From Plumapathes pennacea (lineage: Eukaryota; Cnidaria; Anthozoa; Antipatharia; Myriopathidae): a stretch of DNA of 64,000 nt. Location of the stretch: the NCBI GenBank assembly GCA_964036295.1, contig OZ038465.1, positions 5,318,667-5,382,666 on the forward strand. The letters are read 5' to 3'. The notes under the pieces were generated by a model that did no database searches, was not told the DNA's origin, and saw only the letters and a program-made list of their open reading frames with translations. The position numbers were made by a program, and so were the translations under genes. Position 1 is the stretch's first letter. Each line of letters begins with the position of its first letter. Of the stretch, positions 1-13,177 are shown piece by piece.

Positions 1-154
1 ATAAAAGCGACATCTACAAATTTCTGCATAATTCTTCTCGCCCAGATGGTCAGAGATACGATATGTCATGCGACACACAAAACAATGTTGATGGAATTTT
101 AAAACTCTCGTGATGTTTTCGCTTTGTCTGCTCGATGGTCATAATGCACATTAC

Positions 155-224
155 CTTCTTCTGCGGCTTTTACGTTTCCAGGTGCAAAATACACCAACGT
201 TGCCATGACAATAACATGCCACAT
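155..224 (-). CDS. Signal-peptide exon of a second L1-like gene (partial, runs off left edge)
   Basis: Reading on the minus strand from the ATG at 224, this 70-bp segment encodes a typical secretory leader: Met-Trp, a hydrophobic core (VIVMATLVYFAP) and a polar end (GNVKAAEE). It stops in phase 1 at a GT donor (GTAATG, 154-149). It matches exon 1 of the L1-like gene at 28142-28208 in start, hydrophobic core, the APGNVKA stretch, phase and donor, and the similarity continues about 25 bp into the 5' UTR. The remaining exons would lie left of position 1. I infer a tandem paralogue transcribed in the same direction. An isolated duplicated exon is the alternative and cannot be excluded here. Confidence 0.72.
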
Positions 225-3200
225 ACTTCAGGTAGCTTCGACTCTATAAACCAAAACGAACAAAGTCATTAGTAAGCTTTGCTCAAATAACTTTCCACAA
301 CAAACAATCAAACACGTGATTGTAAGCACTGCATTACCTCGCCGCACTGACTCCATAAATAGAAAGAAAATGTCAGACTTTTAGTTATTACCGAAACGTA
401 GCCATACATTGTCGCAGCAATTTGTGCAATTTTGATAGGGTTATTTCTCATAAAATATTCAACGCATAGATAGGAAATCACTAACTCGTGGGTAGTTATT
501 TTTTCGATTATTCATGACTTTCAATTTGATTTACCCTAATGAGAAAAGCATGAACGGCTAATGTATTAGGAAACTCGGAAATTTAACATGCACTTATCTT
601 CGCCGGCAGAAATGTCCCGAGAAATGCATGTTTTTTCAAGACAAGGGAGTGGGACTTGAGACTTAGATTGGCCTTGACAGCTAGATTGGGCAGTCGAATC
701 TTCGATGATCACATTGAAAATGGACTGGCTGGTATAGCAGAATCAGGAATAGGATTTTGTTATTGTTGAATTTTGTTATTTGGACGGGAACGTCGAGATA
801 ACCTGGGGTTATCAACTTCACCATGGCGGCCACCAGGATCCAATTCATGAATAACAGAACTGAAAACCAATAACGCAACTCCAGCGTGACTTACAAATAT
901 AGAACCATCAACGGATATTTAAAACTATTAGGGGTGAATACCGCCAAATGTTGTTATGATTTCTACAATTTGGCGGTATTAAATCACCCTAATCAGCCTG
1001 GCTATAGTTCTTGGCTTTACAATTTGCTTTTATACAAAACAAAATGAAGTGAAAACAACCCGAAATACCGCCGTAGAATTATGATAAACCGCCAAACCGG
1101 AAATGCGTAAACATTTTGTACTTGGCAATACCGCTTCGGTGACTCCCTGATTTGCGAAGGAATGTTTCGACCACAATCAGCTACTCTAACAAAAGTATAA
1201 AGTCGGCAAGCATTATAATGTCCGCGGTTGTACGACTCACTGATTTTGCGGGGAAAGGATTTTGTTTCGACAAACTGACAACTCAACGCGACATAAAATT
1301 AAAGCCCTAGCGATGTACACGAGATTAGGTCTCGCGATTACACAGACTAGGACCGGGCCAGCCGGCCGACAGACCCGGGTTAAAAAACAGGCTGACATTT
1401 TCACATATAATCGCATACTCCAGGCCAACAGAAGGCTAGCGCGGAGAAATACGCTATGTCCACATTGTAGAAAGGAAGGTTCCTCGACTGAAAGCCAGTT
1501 TTTAATGCAAATAGAGAGACACGCGATAAACAAATTATAATATAAAGCAGCGTTGGGAGCTCGTTCGAGCATGAAACTGACCACCCGTCTAATTCCAAAG
1601 ACATATTCAAGCCAAGTTCTGAGCCAGCTACGGGCTGATTACAGTCCATGTAAGCGCAAACTGGTCACATTTCAAGCGTGTACATTTTGTACATTGCAAG
1701 TGTACGTTTCTAGTTTGCATTTAAAGGGAACGCCAAACTTTGACTAAGTAAGTAAATAGAACTGAAAGCTTAAGTTTAACGCATAAAACAAAAGCCCCTG
1801 GCCAAAGGACTCCCAAGTTTAGTCAAGTGAACCAGGAAAAAACCGTTTACGTGCGTGTGACAACTCGATACTCTCAAGTCTGGAGTCGCACGACAGTGAC
1901 GCTCGACTTGGCTTGGGGGGCCAAACGGCGGAATACTTGGTTCAACTTGAGTGGAAGTCTCACTGCGCTCGATCAAAGCCAAGCCAAGTCGAGACAAGTG
2001 GGTGACATAACTGATACTTCAGTTTTTGGGCACCGATGCCCAAGTCGAAACTGAAGCCTCAGTTGGTTCGACGTGGGGGTCCGAGTTGGCCCAGCACAAG
2101 ATACTAAACAACAGCATCAAATGTATCAACCTCCAGTTACCTTGAGAATACCTAGACTTGATCTTGTTTTGACATGAACAGCTTCACAACACCCGGATCA
2201 GCACGTTTCTAAACCAATAACTACAGACTGAAACTGAAGTGCAGGAGTGTTGAGACGTCACGTATGCGGGCTTTACGTCGTTTCCTGTGAATAAACAAAA
2301 GCGTAATCTTTTCTAAATCTATTCAAAATAAAAAAAAAAAAAAGAAAGAAACGTTATCTCACAATATTAAAATAATTTGCTAAAAAGCAATCGTCCACAA
2401 CACTGAACCCTGACCCTAATAGTAATAAATAAAAATAAAAGCTCGTACACATAAATATAAATTCCATAAATTCCACGCTGTTTAAAAATAGGCCCATATA
2501 CAGAACTCAGTGGCAAATATAATGCCACGCACACTTGAAAAAAGAAAAAAAAAAACCACCACGGCACGATTCCATAGCATATGAGTCATGGGCAAAAAGG
2601 AAGGAGCTGAACCACAAGAATTCCAAGATACTATCAGGACCACGACGCGTTTACGCATGCCAATCAAAAAACAGTTGAAAAGCGGGTTTACACGCCCTGT
2701 ATAAAATTTCATCTCATAAACATTTGTCTGACACTTGCGATTATTTGGTGTCCAAGAGAACAAATTTCGAGTGTCTTGAGTCACTTTTCAGTTGTGGTAG
2801 AGATCATAGATGACCGAGCAGATGTGCTTGTCGATCGGTCGTATCTAACAAGGCATTTCAATTAACCATGCGTAATGAACCCCAGTTGGGAAACGGTTTA
2901 ACCGTAATCCATTCTAAAGCGCCAGTCATTTTTGTGGCTCTAACTACTGCACTTCTGCCTGCTGCTACATGATAATTCGCGCCCACGTCTGTTTGAGGTT
3001 AGTTTTGAAAACCACTTTGCAGTCCACGGTTCATTGAGCGTGTGAAGTCACGGTTGAGTTTAGGAAATGTATGGGACCAGTTTAAAAACTCGAATTTTAC
3101 GGGAATAATAAAGCTCCAACGTACATACGTCGTTTCGGTGCGTATTTCCTTGTTGCTGTAGTGGATTTGAGTCCGCTCCTCTCACTTTTACTTCTCCAGC

Positions 3201-3577
3201 AGGGGAGATACTTAGGGGCAGATATTTGAAGAGGGGGTGTACGGAGGAGGGAACCTCCAGTGAGTCCGGAGGTGTGCAAATCCCGCAAAATGTCGAGATC
3301 TCAGGCCTTTGGCGTAGCATTTCCTGCCTTTTCAGGGTATTTTTGAACAAAATGCTACCGAGCAGCTTCTCGAACTACATATTTTCAGTTTATAGTCCCC
3401 TAGTTCTGCCTTTACTATCACTCTGCTTTTCATACATACTTGGCCCATGCAACATTTCACGTGCAATAAAAGGGGAAAAAGCACGGAGGCACTCTAGGAG
3501 GGTCCGACGGCATGCTCTGTCGGAAACTTTAAAACTTACTAGTCTCTCTGAAATGGTACTTCCTGCATTTTCAGATA
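225..3577. other. Intergenic, no gene recognised
   Basis: Non-coding by eye: short ORFs in all frames, none resembling a known family or flanked by good splice sites. Low-complexity content includes an A-run near 2328-2350. Some 5' UTR or promoter sequence of the left-edge paralogue should lie just above 224. Confidence 0.5.
927..993. repeat. Short hairpin with ATACCGCCAAAT arms
   Basis: The left side (ATTAGGGGTGAATACCGCC) and the right side read in reverse complement (ATTAGGGTGATTTAATACCG) match closely, with a 20-bp loop. This looks like a very short non-autonomous DNA element (MITE). Related fragments with 'ATACCGC' lie at about 1065-1135. Confidence 0.55.
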
Positions 3578-3703
3578 CAGCCGAACCTCGTTATTTCGAA
3601 CTCGGTTAACTCGAAGTCCCCGTTATTTTGAAGTCAAACCGAACCCTAGTTATTTGATCCTCTTGGTTATTTCGACATTTTTTCGTATAGAGGGATTCGA
3701 CTG
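3578..3703. mobile_element. 126-bp pogo/Tigger-like MITE
   Basis: The left end reads CAGCCGAACCTCGTTATTTCG and the right end in reverse complement reads CAGTCGAATCCCTCTATACG. Both ends are flanked by TA (3576-3577 and 3704-3705). A CAGTCGAACCTCG-type terminus with a TA target duplication is typical of pogo/Tigger elements. It is too short to code for a transposase. Confidence 0.7.
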
Positions 3704-3749
3704 TATATTTACTTCTGGTAGATTTTTCTTTTCAAGTACTCTACACCCT

Positions 3750-3775
3750 CCCCCCCCCCCCCCCCCCCCCCCCCC
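3750..3775. repeat. Poly-C run
   Basis: An almost uninterrupted run of about 25 C, followed by C/A-rich sequence to about 3800. Run length is likely unreliable in assembly. Confidence 0.85.
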
Positions 3776-5014
3776 AACACCACCCACCCCGCCTCCCCTT
3801 GGGAAGTAGTCATGTTTTCAGGTACCCCTTCATCGCGCTACGTCGACATCGCCTGTTACTTTGACGCCACAGCACGGATTAAACCAGCCTCGTTACCCTG
3901 CCAATAAGGCCGTTAACTTGTTCTGTAGCAATAACTCGTACAGAAGAGAAATGTATGTCTAGCGCACTGAGTGGTTAGCAATGTAACAGAACAGCCACAA
4001 GCTTCGACAACAAAACACGGATCCACCACTGCTGTACTAAACTAAAATCACTACAGGGACCAATACTGGCCCACTACTGTTCCCACGAGAAAATATCACT
4101 AGCTAAAAATAACAATAACTTTTAGTACTTCCACAACGGGGGCAGTGAATGCATATCCGTTCCCACTTAGAGAAATAACTGGTACTACAGACCGCATTGC
4201 GCATGCACGGTGCTGTAAGGAGATTATAAACAAATGTCAGTAGTTTTTCTTTTTGTTAACAGCGGGCGACGTAGGAAAGCACGCAACCCTCATGATTGAT
4301 ATAAACTGATAAACTACTTTAGCTCGGAAATATGCACGAATAACTTATATGATATATGATATTATATGTTTCGAGAAGTGAACAGTGAACTTCGAGGAAC
4401 AGATAATGTCCAAGGACAATTATCCGTGCATATTTCCGAAGTCAAAAGTGGTTTATTGTCTCTATTTATCAGTATCCTTCAAATATGGATGAATTGCACT
4501 GTGCGCTCACCATTTGCGCCCACACGTTCCACCATTTCTTTGGAGATAAAGCTGGATTCAATAACTTTTCATTAATCATCTTATCGTTCTTTCATCGATC
4601 ATTTTATCGTATTGTGATTTTGCTTTTCGAATCCGCAGAGAGTTCTTTCGTGAGGTAGTTTTTCTAATGGAAAGCGAGTTTATTCCTTGGCTAAAACTAT
4701 AAGGATGATCACGATTTACTGCATGGGTTGACGAACGGTTCCATTTATCCAGAAATTGTGGTTGGGACGGATGAAAACATTTTTGTAGAGGAACAAGACT
4801 CAACAAGTAGAGTGAAAAACTGCTAACCGTCCATTTATTATAATTATAGTGTTGGTAGCCTTCGTTAGGTTGGAACACCTGGTTCCAGTTAGCCTTTGAA
4901 GTTCACATTTTTGAAGTTCCAAAGGCATCTTTGCTTTTAAAGCATTAAAGCATTTTTGCTTTTTGATGGGGATAACTAGTTTGCCAAAGATTGCATTGCG
5001 ATCACAGTTAGCTG

Positions 5015-5915
5015 GAGGACTAAGGGGTGTTACTAAAACGCGAAACAACGAAACAGCTAATTATTAACTAAAATTAACTGTAATAACTAATACCGAGATT
5101 ATTACGGGGAACAACGAATTCTTAACTAAAATTTACTGCAATAACTAATACCTATATATGAAGGATGATTATTGAACCTATTGGTCAAATAAACAAGCCC
5201 GTTGTCATCTGTCTTTGCCGGAGCTCTGGTATTTCCGGTATTTCCGGAGTGTTGTAACGCATTCATTCTTTTTAGTTAAAACAGCATCAAAGAACAGAAT
5301 ACTCCTCAATCCAGCCCCAGGTATTGTTGTATGACGAGTCAAATCCATCTGGGATCTTGTCGTGAAACTAAGGGATTTGAACATTCTTCACGTACGGCGT
5401 ACGGAAACCACTTAGCCCATGGAACCGCAACCGTTGGTGATAATTAAACTCTGTTTTTCAGTTAGTGTCACTGTGGGGCGTGATGGTATGATCCCACTTG
5501 GAAATGAATCAATTAAATAGTCCCTTCATTCTAGTGTTCGTCAAAAGTTTAAGGTATTTTACCATTAGAGTATTCAGTGTGTGTGATTGGAAATCTGTTC
5601 TTTGATGCCGTTACTTTTAAAAAAAATAGTGCGTTACAACACTCCGGAAATACCGGTGCTCAAAGACAGATTGATGCCAACTTGACGCAACATGACAACG
5701 GGCTTGTTTATTTGAGCAATAGGTTCAATAATCATCCTTCATATATAGGTATTAGCTATTGCAGTAAATTTTAGTTGTTTGCCTGTAATAATCTCGGTAT
5801 TAGTTATTACCGTTAATTTTAGTTAATAATTAGCTGTTTCGTTGTTTCGTTGTTTCGTTGTTTCGCTGTTTCGTTGTTTCGTTGTTTCGCGTTTTAGTAA
5901 CACCCGAGGACTAAG
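5015..5915. mobile_element. Non-autonomous DNA transposon with 10-bp target duplication
   Basis: The element proper is 5025-5905 (881 bp). It starts GGGTGTTACTAAAACGCG and ends with the reverse complement, CGCGTTTTAGTAACACCC. The identical 10-bp GAGGACTAAG lies on both sides (5015-5024 and 5906-5915). The long inverted arms (about 5025-5290 and 5615-5905) hold the motif CGAAACAA, expanded to several tandem copies in the right arm (about 5838-5890). No transposase reading frame is visible. A 9-11 bp duplication with long terminal repeats is most like Mutator-type (MULE) elements; the family is inferred from structure only. Confidence 0.82.
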
Positions 5916-8900
5916 GGCTCCAGATGAAGTTAAAGTGGCAAATCAGAAATTACCCAGTGCCAATCGAATCAGGTCAACACACTGGGTAATTCGCGTTGGC
6001 TCTTCAATAAATTGGAAGAGGATGTTACATTTCAATATCTGTGTTGAGAGATGGTGTGCACACAAAGTTATGATGAACATTAAAATTCATGGCATGAGAA
6101 CAATCCATTAACCACTCCATTGCTAATGAGGAAATCTAATTAGCATTTATGTGGTCAAAAGAATTCTACATAAAGCGCCAACAGCTTCAGAGGATTATTC
6201 AGTGGTCGATAACAAACACCATAAAGAAATTCAGTTTAGAGAACGTCGACGTTTTAGAGCATAAAAAGCCCAAGGGGTGCCATATATGTATGTGCCGCCC
6301 CAAAGCATATAGGGTATCGATTTTGAGGTCTTTGACCCCCCTCCCCTCCATAAAAGCTGTCTTCCCAAGAAAGATACGGCGGTATGAAAAACAAGGCCGA
6401 ACGTGAGCTCACAACGGCGACTATTCATTACGGTGACTGTGAAATGTCAGTCGTCTCCTACCCAGGGCCGAGATGGGACTGCAGACTACGATATTAATAT
6501 CGAACTTGAATGTAATTTCAAAATTCTCTAAACAAAGCTCGTTTACCGTTTGTTCGGGACTTGCTTCCAACAGTAAGTACGAGGTTCTTCGCGCCAAGCT
6601 GGTCCATGTGCATCGTACGTTGTCTCTGGGTGGGCGAAGAAGGGATCGAAGAGAGCCTGCACGCACAATTTAACCTCACTCCAGCGGCTCACGATTAAAT
6701 GTTATTTCTTGATAGTATTATCCAATCAACCAGTGCAGTGTGTAATCTGTTGTGTTTGGTTGCCGTTGTGTTGTTTACTCTTTGGCACGCACGTTATCAA
6801 AACCGAACACGCATCACATAAGTTTCAGTTCACAGCGGCAGTCGTTTGATCAAAGTTATGAAGAGTTTCTAAAAGTCGATCAGAGTAAGTAAATTTCTAG
6901 TCCCTGCGGTATTTTGATGTCAAGATACGAAATGAAATAAGATACGCAAGGCCAAAACAGTGGTTGTCGATAAATACCGTTTTCCTGTCTATATTTTCGG
7001 TTTTCCTGTTTTCCCCTCATTCGTCCAATAATCTTCTTCCAAAAACAGTCATGAGACAATAACAAGAAAATATTCAAAACATGTTTGGCAGATGAGTCAG
7101 TCTCAGTAAGTGGCTGACTGACAGCAGCCTCCCACTCGTTTCAGCCGTAATCAGACTCCATTTCCGAGTCATTGAGCCTGTTCACAGAATCATGGTCCTG
7201 CAAATAATTAGGTCTGCCTAAAACATTCGATCGAGGAAAAAGGAAAAGTTCAAAGAAGGGGCTGCTCGAAAATACTGGGAGAATTAGCAAATTAGACCAA
7301 ATGAATACATTCTGAATCAGTACTGCCTTTTGAAGACAAGAGTAATGCTGAAAAACATTAACATGCTTGAGTTGAATACATATCTTAGAACCAGTTCCAG
7401 ATAACAATACTGAATATAATAAACATTCCGTACCCTAGATATATAGAGAACAATTTTTCCCCAATTCCTCCTCTTCAATGATAACCAGGAATCCGGGAAC
7501 CAGGAACCAGGAGCCAGGAATCTGAGAATCTGTGAAACAGGAACTTGGAATTGGAAAGGGAACGCAGAAATTAGGAACAACACAAATTACAAAATTTTAT
7601 TGAACGCTTGTCCTCTGTAAGAATCGTTTTCACTTAATGAAGAAAATTTATGATTTGTCTGTTTATCCGCCGGTTACAGTTGTTTACGACTAAAATGGAA
7701 TAATTGATAGCACACTTGCAGGGAAATTTCTCTACAACAAAACCGGATAATTACAAATATTCTATGGAATTTTTAAAAAATAAAGCAAATAAATGCAATA
7801 GGGCCCTACAATTGTACAGATTATGCTAAATTCTAGCCTTATCCTCTGTTTGTGCGTAGGGGGAATGGTTCCACATAAAACTGTCGATTGCACTTAAATA
7901 AATACTATAACTATGCTCTCCGTCGTTAGTTTATCCTCGAGCACCTTCATCTCTGGGCTTATCTCGGCTGAGCTGGCAGCGATACAAGGCTTCGAAACTG
8001 GCGAGCTGGGATAACTAAATTGTATTTTTCTCTTGCCTTTTAGTGTATCCGTAACTCTGTTCCTACATCCAGAAGGATTGTACGTTTTCCCCAATCTCAA
8101 ATTTTCCTAATTTCCCCAGAAAATAATTGTTTCTAATATGCTAGCTTTTTATCCATCAATGTTAAAGTGTAAACACTGCTCAAGCGACATCACATTTTTG
8201 TCGTGTGTTCACACGAGACACGCTCTACCGCGGTGAAACATTTACTACTAAAAAGACAACCCAAGTAAATCTATCTAATCTATTCAAGCACATTTTTACT
8301 GTATTAAATCGAACTATAATCGGCTGGCTTGTCGGGAGCTATTTGTCTGAAACCAACTCCGGTTTTCAGGAAGGAAAGAATATGGCGTCATTGATACTAT
8401 CAGTGTTAGCCACTACACCATTTTCTTCAGTGTACTGTAGGCGCGGCAGAAAATGAGAACTGAAAGGCTGTCTTGTCTCGGAGTCTGAAATTAAAGTGAG
8501 TGTCGGCCTAGCTGACTCTTATACTTACGTGCAAAACGGAAGTCCAGGAGACTCGGTGCAATATTTCAAAGAGAACCTCTGTTCAAATAAAAGTAATACT
8601 AATGTATTAGGTTTCGTTTTGAGAAAACCCTTATTTGTCTTCTCATAGACTTCATGAATAACACTTTAATAGCCGTCTTGAACCTACTTCCAACAGCTGG
8701 TACCATCTTGTTCCCAGATGACTCAGGTATCAGGATACCCTCCGGACTTTGCCAGATTCGAAAATTTTTTAAATTACTACATGTTTTACCTTGTGTTTCT
8801 CAATACAAAATTTGGATACCTATTTTTTTTCCCCGAGATATTTAACGAAAGGATTTTATCTTTCTCTTTCTCACCGGAAACTACCTGTCAACAGATCGTT

Positions 8901-11851
8901 ATCACCCGTGACTGACGCGCAAGCCGCATGCTGCGCAGTTATGCAAAACAATAAAGTACAAATTTTAGCCGCGCGACGGGTAACACATCGACTAACAGCA
9001 AATCTGCAAGAATAACGAAATGCCGCAAGAAATCTTTCCTTGTACGTCTTTGTGAACGCTTTTCTATGTTTACGCTTCAACAAATTAAATATAACCACAT
9101 GAGCGACGAAATGTCACAACGTGTGGTTCTTGCACAATGCCTTTTCCCAGTTGCACTCAACACTCACCACTCAACACCAATTCAATTTTTTGCAGCCACA
9201 GTTGGAATTCGGAATGAGTTCAAGCAAACGACAAACTCGTTCTAAAAAGAGAGTTGCAAAAAGCAGAAGTGCTCTTGAGTCACCACCATCGAGCATAGAT
9301 ATTGCGAAACTTTCCCGAACGAAGCGTGTTTCAATTACCTACAAGATGCCTGGATGCCGGCTATGTTTAAAAACCTGGAACCGGGAACCCGGGAACCGGG
9401 AACCTCATTTGCCGCTGCCTGCCATGCAACCCACAAAGGACCTCGCGAAGCGCTTTAACGCCGTGAGAACGTATCGGCCTTCGGGGATATTTCGAGGTAA
9501 CTTTCTTTTCCTATTCCCCCTCCCCGTCCTGTGTTGAACTCTTGACCATCGACCCCCGGTTTTCTCCCTCACCCTCAACTCGGCCAGGGCCAAAAGTTCG
9601 TAACTGCCGAACGTGTCGGGCATGGATGGCGCGCGCCTACCATTTCGAAACACGTACCATCGAAGGAACTTTTCACCTTCATGGAGCAACCACGTTACTA
9701 TGCCCCTGATGAGAATAACACGGTTGCTTCGGCGGACGAACCACTCATGATGGTCATCGGTTCACCACATTTTTTCGAGCGCTCTCCCCAACCACCCGCC
9801 CCACCCCCAAGTTATATATTATTAGTTTTTATTCCACGTATACGCCGATCCCTCCGTTTCGCCGCTTTCATTTTCGCTCTTCGCTTGGTTTTCTCTGTCA
9901 CAGCGCCTCCTATTCCCATCGTTTCACAACGCACGTGCGCACCACAGGTTACCAATTCCATATTTCTGCCCATTTACCACGTTCCCCACAGTTCAACAAC
10001 CCGACCCCAACCGTATTTAGCGCTGCAACATGTTATCACGCACTAACATGCACAATTTCTTAACACAATCATATTCGCTAGTTTATTGCCCCCGTAACCC
10101 CATATATAATTCACCCATTATTAAATTTCCACACATCAGCACAAGGGTCAAAATACCCGTAATACAATTTATATTGACATATTGCTGACAGATAAGGCGA
10201 TTATGTAAACAGGTTTCCGGCTCCCTGGTCAGAATCTTTAAATGTGTTTTTAAAACACGGAAAAGTGTTTCTTTCAGAAACCTGCATTTTAATGGATTTT
10301 AATCGATTGGCTTGAAACTCGGCAAATATGTGAATCAATATCATAGCTACAAAAGTCTATCTCCGATTTTATTTCTTTTTTTTCGTTCGGAAGATATGTC
10401 CGCTTTTGTCTTGCGCGTAGCTAGAAATATGATCGGCCAACAGTTAAAAGTCAATAACTTTGTATATGGACAAGATATCAAAATCCGGAGACACTTCTTT
10501 TCTTCATTGTGTCAACAGTAGGCTGAAGCAATAAATAATCAAATCGGGTAAAATCCGAGTGACATTAGACTTTTTTAATGAGGCAAGGTCAAAATTCACT
10601 CGGAAGCTGATAACTTTCTTTCTTTAGCAAATTCAAAAAATATAAAGCTTTAGCCTAAATCTGTGATTGTCGAGCTTTCAGAAAATATATACTTATTAGT
10701 TAAATGTAACGCTAGCGCGAAAAATGGGTTTGAACGCAAGGTGAAGATCAATCACCTGATATCAGGTGCCGTTTGGTTCACCCCGTAAAGTCACACTCTC
10801 GTAGGATTTTTATCGGTTCAGAGCTAAAGAAATATGAAGTAACTTTACACACGGACCTGTGTAGAATAATATTTGCACATTTGCGCCTCCCTTGTCATCT
10901 GTGCTGAACTTAGTTATCAGTTGGAGGTACTAATTGTCATTATAACATAGTCGCGATATAAGCCACGTTCTGATTGGTCAAAGAGCGTGCTCCATAACTT
11001 TATCGTGCACGCCCGTGCTCAATAATATGACGTGAGCAAATGCTGCTTCCTTTAGCTTTCCTCGTTTATAAATTAGCATAAGCTTTACAACTAAGAAGAA
11101 AATAGCTCTATTTTCCGAAGAAATTTGTACTACATGAAGTCAAACCGGCACCCAAAGGAAATCAGTAATCAAGTCTGAAACATTCTGTATTTCAACGGTC
11201 GGCACAGAAAATTGTATGAATCAAACTCACCTATTTCTCGACGGCTTAATTCTCACGGACATTGAAACCCATCAAAGCAAAGATAAATATCCGTCAAGCC
11301 TTCAATGGCTTTGAAATGAAACGGCGTTCATTCATTCCGAAAGCCGCTATACTTGCAGTGTTTACAGTACAGTTTGCTGGCAGCTCGAATAACAAACAAG
11401 TCCGCTCGGCAAACATATCTATCTCTTTCGCTCATGGTGATTGTTCACATTCTTCGACGGATCACTTTGCTTTTCCAGACCCGCACTGTCTGCCATAGTT
11501 CAAGGTGAATCTCACGTTGTTTTGAAGCGGCGACTTGAATTACCTGGGTTCATCTTTAACAATGTACCGTTCAAAACATTTAGATGGTCACAAATTCTAA
11601 AGTCACCGCAGGCTTCTAGCTCTCACCACGCCAGGTTAACAGTACTTTCAATGTTTTCGTCGATTAAACGACATATTTTTCATCTATTTTCATCAACTTT
11701 TACCTGGCAGAAATGCTAGTGAGTTGTGGCGTGTTTTCAGTCATCCAATGAGAGAGTTTGTTTTGCCTTTTGCGCGTCGAAAGAGAATTTTGCATTCAAT
11801 CAGAAATGAAAACTTGTTTTCGCTCGTAATTTCGTGTGTCTATGTTATAAA
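5916..11851. other. Intergenic, no gene recognised
   Basis: No exon of a known family was found. There is a small hairpin near 5949-5992 (ACCCAGTG and CACTGGGT), CAGGAACCAGG-type simple sequence near 7484-7545, and a related GGGAACC tract near 9379-9402. The longest frame (9121-9537, plus strand) has a basic serine-rich stretch, but it has no splice context and I do not call it a gene. Confidence 0.45.
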
Positions 11852-12041
11852 AGAATTGGTTCATGCTTTTAGCTGTGCGTCTATCGAGTTATGGATGCAC
11901 TTGGGAAGTTGGGAGAGCACTTGTGAAGCTAGAGTTGCTCTCGGCTACGCCTCGAGCAACTCCTACGCTTCTCTCGTGCTCTCCCAACTTCCCGCGTGCA
12001 TCCATAACTCGATAGACGCACGCTAAGCATGAACCAATTCT
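11852..12041. repeat. Long palindrome (hairpin element)
   Basis: 190 bp reads almost the same on both strands. AGAATTGGTTCATGC at the left is matched by GCATGAACCAATTCT at the right, and GGATGCAC...GGGAAGTTGGGAGAGCAC by its complement. The small apex is CTCGAGCAACTCC-type sequence. The GGGAAGTTGGGAG core recurs in the palindrome at 57106-57293. Confidence 0.8.
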
Positions 12042-12949
12042 GAAAAATAAGTGCATTCCGCAAACTCTATGTGCTTAGTTATAAATAAACAATATACTGC
12101 ACGTAGTTTCGTAGCGCAAAGCAAATCCCCTGGCCTTTCTTGCTTGATGTTTTTTCGACAATAATCCAACACTGCTTCTCTCGTTATTACTGGCTTGTTA
12201 CTACTGTTTTGAAGGGTGATCGTGACTCATAGTTTAATTTAGTCAAGTCAGCCATACAACTGTATATATCATACATATTCATCTTCTTCAACAATGGCTT
12301 CTTGAAACATCATCAGCTTGTCAAATTATACTCTACATTCCGTAAATTACGAAGTGTAGGTGAAAAATACATGTTTTCGTACGCAAAACGTGCTTAAGCT
12401 TCTCTTGAATAATTTTTTCTCGAAGGTCGCGAATCACAGTACAAATATTTGCTTTTGGTTTAGCCAAATGTCGTCATTTGGCTTCGCTTTTTGTTGTAAA
12501 TATAAGCGTGTGTCAGATCTCGACCTCCAAGATAATCCAAAAAGTATAACAAACATAAAAATAAAATAGTAAAAAACACGTACTATGACGTCATATCCAA
12601 CATGGCAGCTGTGAGATATGTACACATTTGTAAAGACAGGGTTCGTACAACTTTTTCAAATCAACTTCAAGGACTTCTCAAAGACAATTTTCATTTTTCA
12701 AGGGCTGAAAATTGTCTCGTGGTTGCCTGAGGAAAGAAGTTAGCATTCTTTGAAGGTTTTCAGTTTCTCATAAGCTTCTCCTCGAGTGAGTACATCGAAT
12801 AGTCTTCTGTGTTGTTGTTCAAAAAGTGTTTGATTTCAGGTGGTAAAATTGCCAGTCCATAAATTTCTGGATTGATTCAAGTTCTTGTGGTCACCTACTG
12901 CATTACTCAGTATCATGACCGTTTCAAGGACCTCTGTCAGAACTCAAAG

Positions 12950-13177
12950 GACTTTCAAGGCGTCATACAAATTCCTTGAATTTTCAAGACAAGTCAGTCA
13001 AATTCAAGGGCTTTTCAAAACAAAGCAGTCAAATTCAATGGCTTTTCAAGACAAAGCAGTCAAATTCAATGGCTTTTCAAGACAAGCCAATCAAATTCAA
13101 TGGCTTTTCAAGACAAGCCAATCAAATTCAAAGACTTTTTAAGACAAGCAGTCAAATTCAAGGGCTTTTCAAGACTC
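12950..13177. repeat. Tandem repeat of about 31 bp
   Basis: At least six imperfect units of the form CAAATTCAATGGCTTTTCA plus AGACAAGCC. Adjacent translations in two frames repeat as QSNSMAFQDK or IQWLFKT. Related sequence and a CAGGGTTCGTAC end near 12638, with GTACGAACTCTG near 13178-13190, suggest the array lies inside a DNA-element remnant. It is not coding. Confidence 0.75.

Noticed and set aside
9121..9537. 138-codon plus-strand frame with a basic serine-rich stretch
   Set aside because: It matches no family I know, ends in GGGAACC simple sequence and has no clear splice or promoter context. A chance frame is likeliest.
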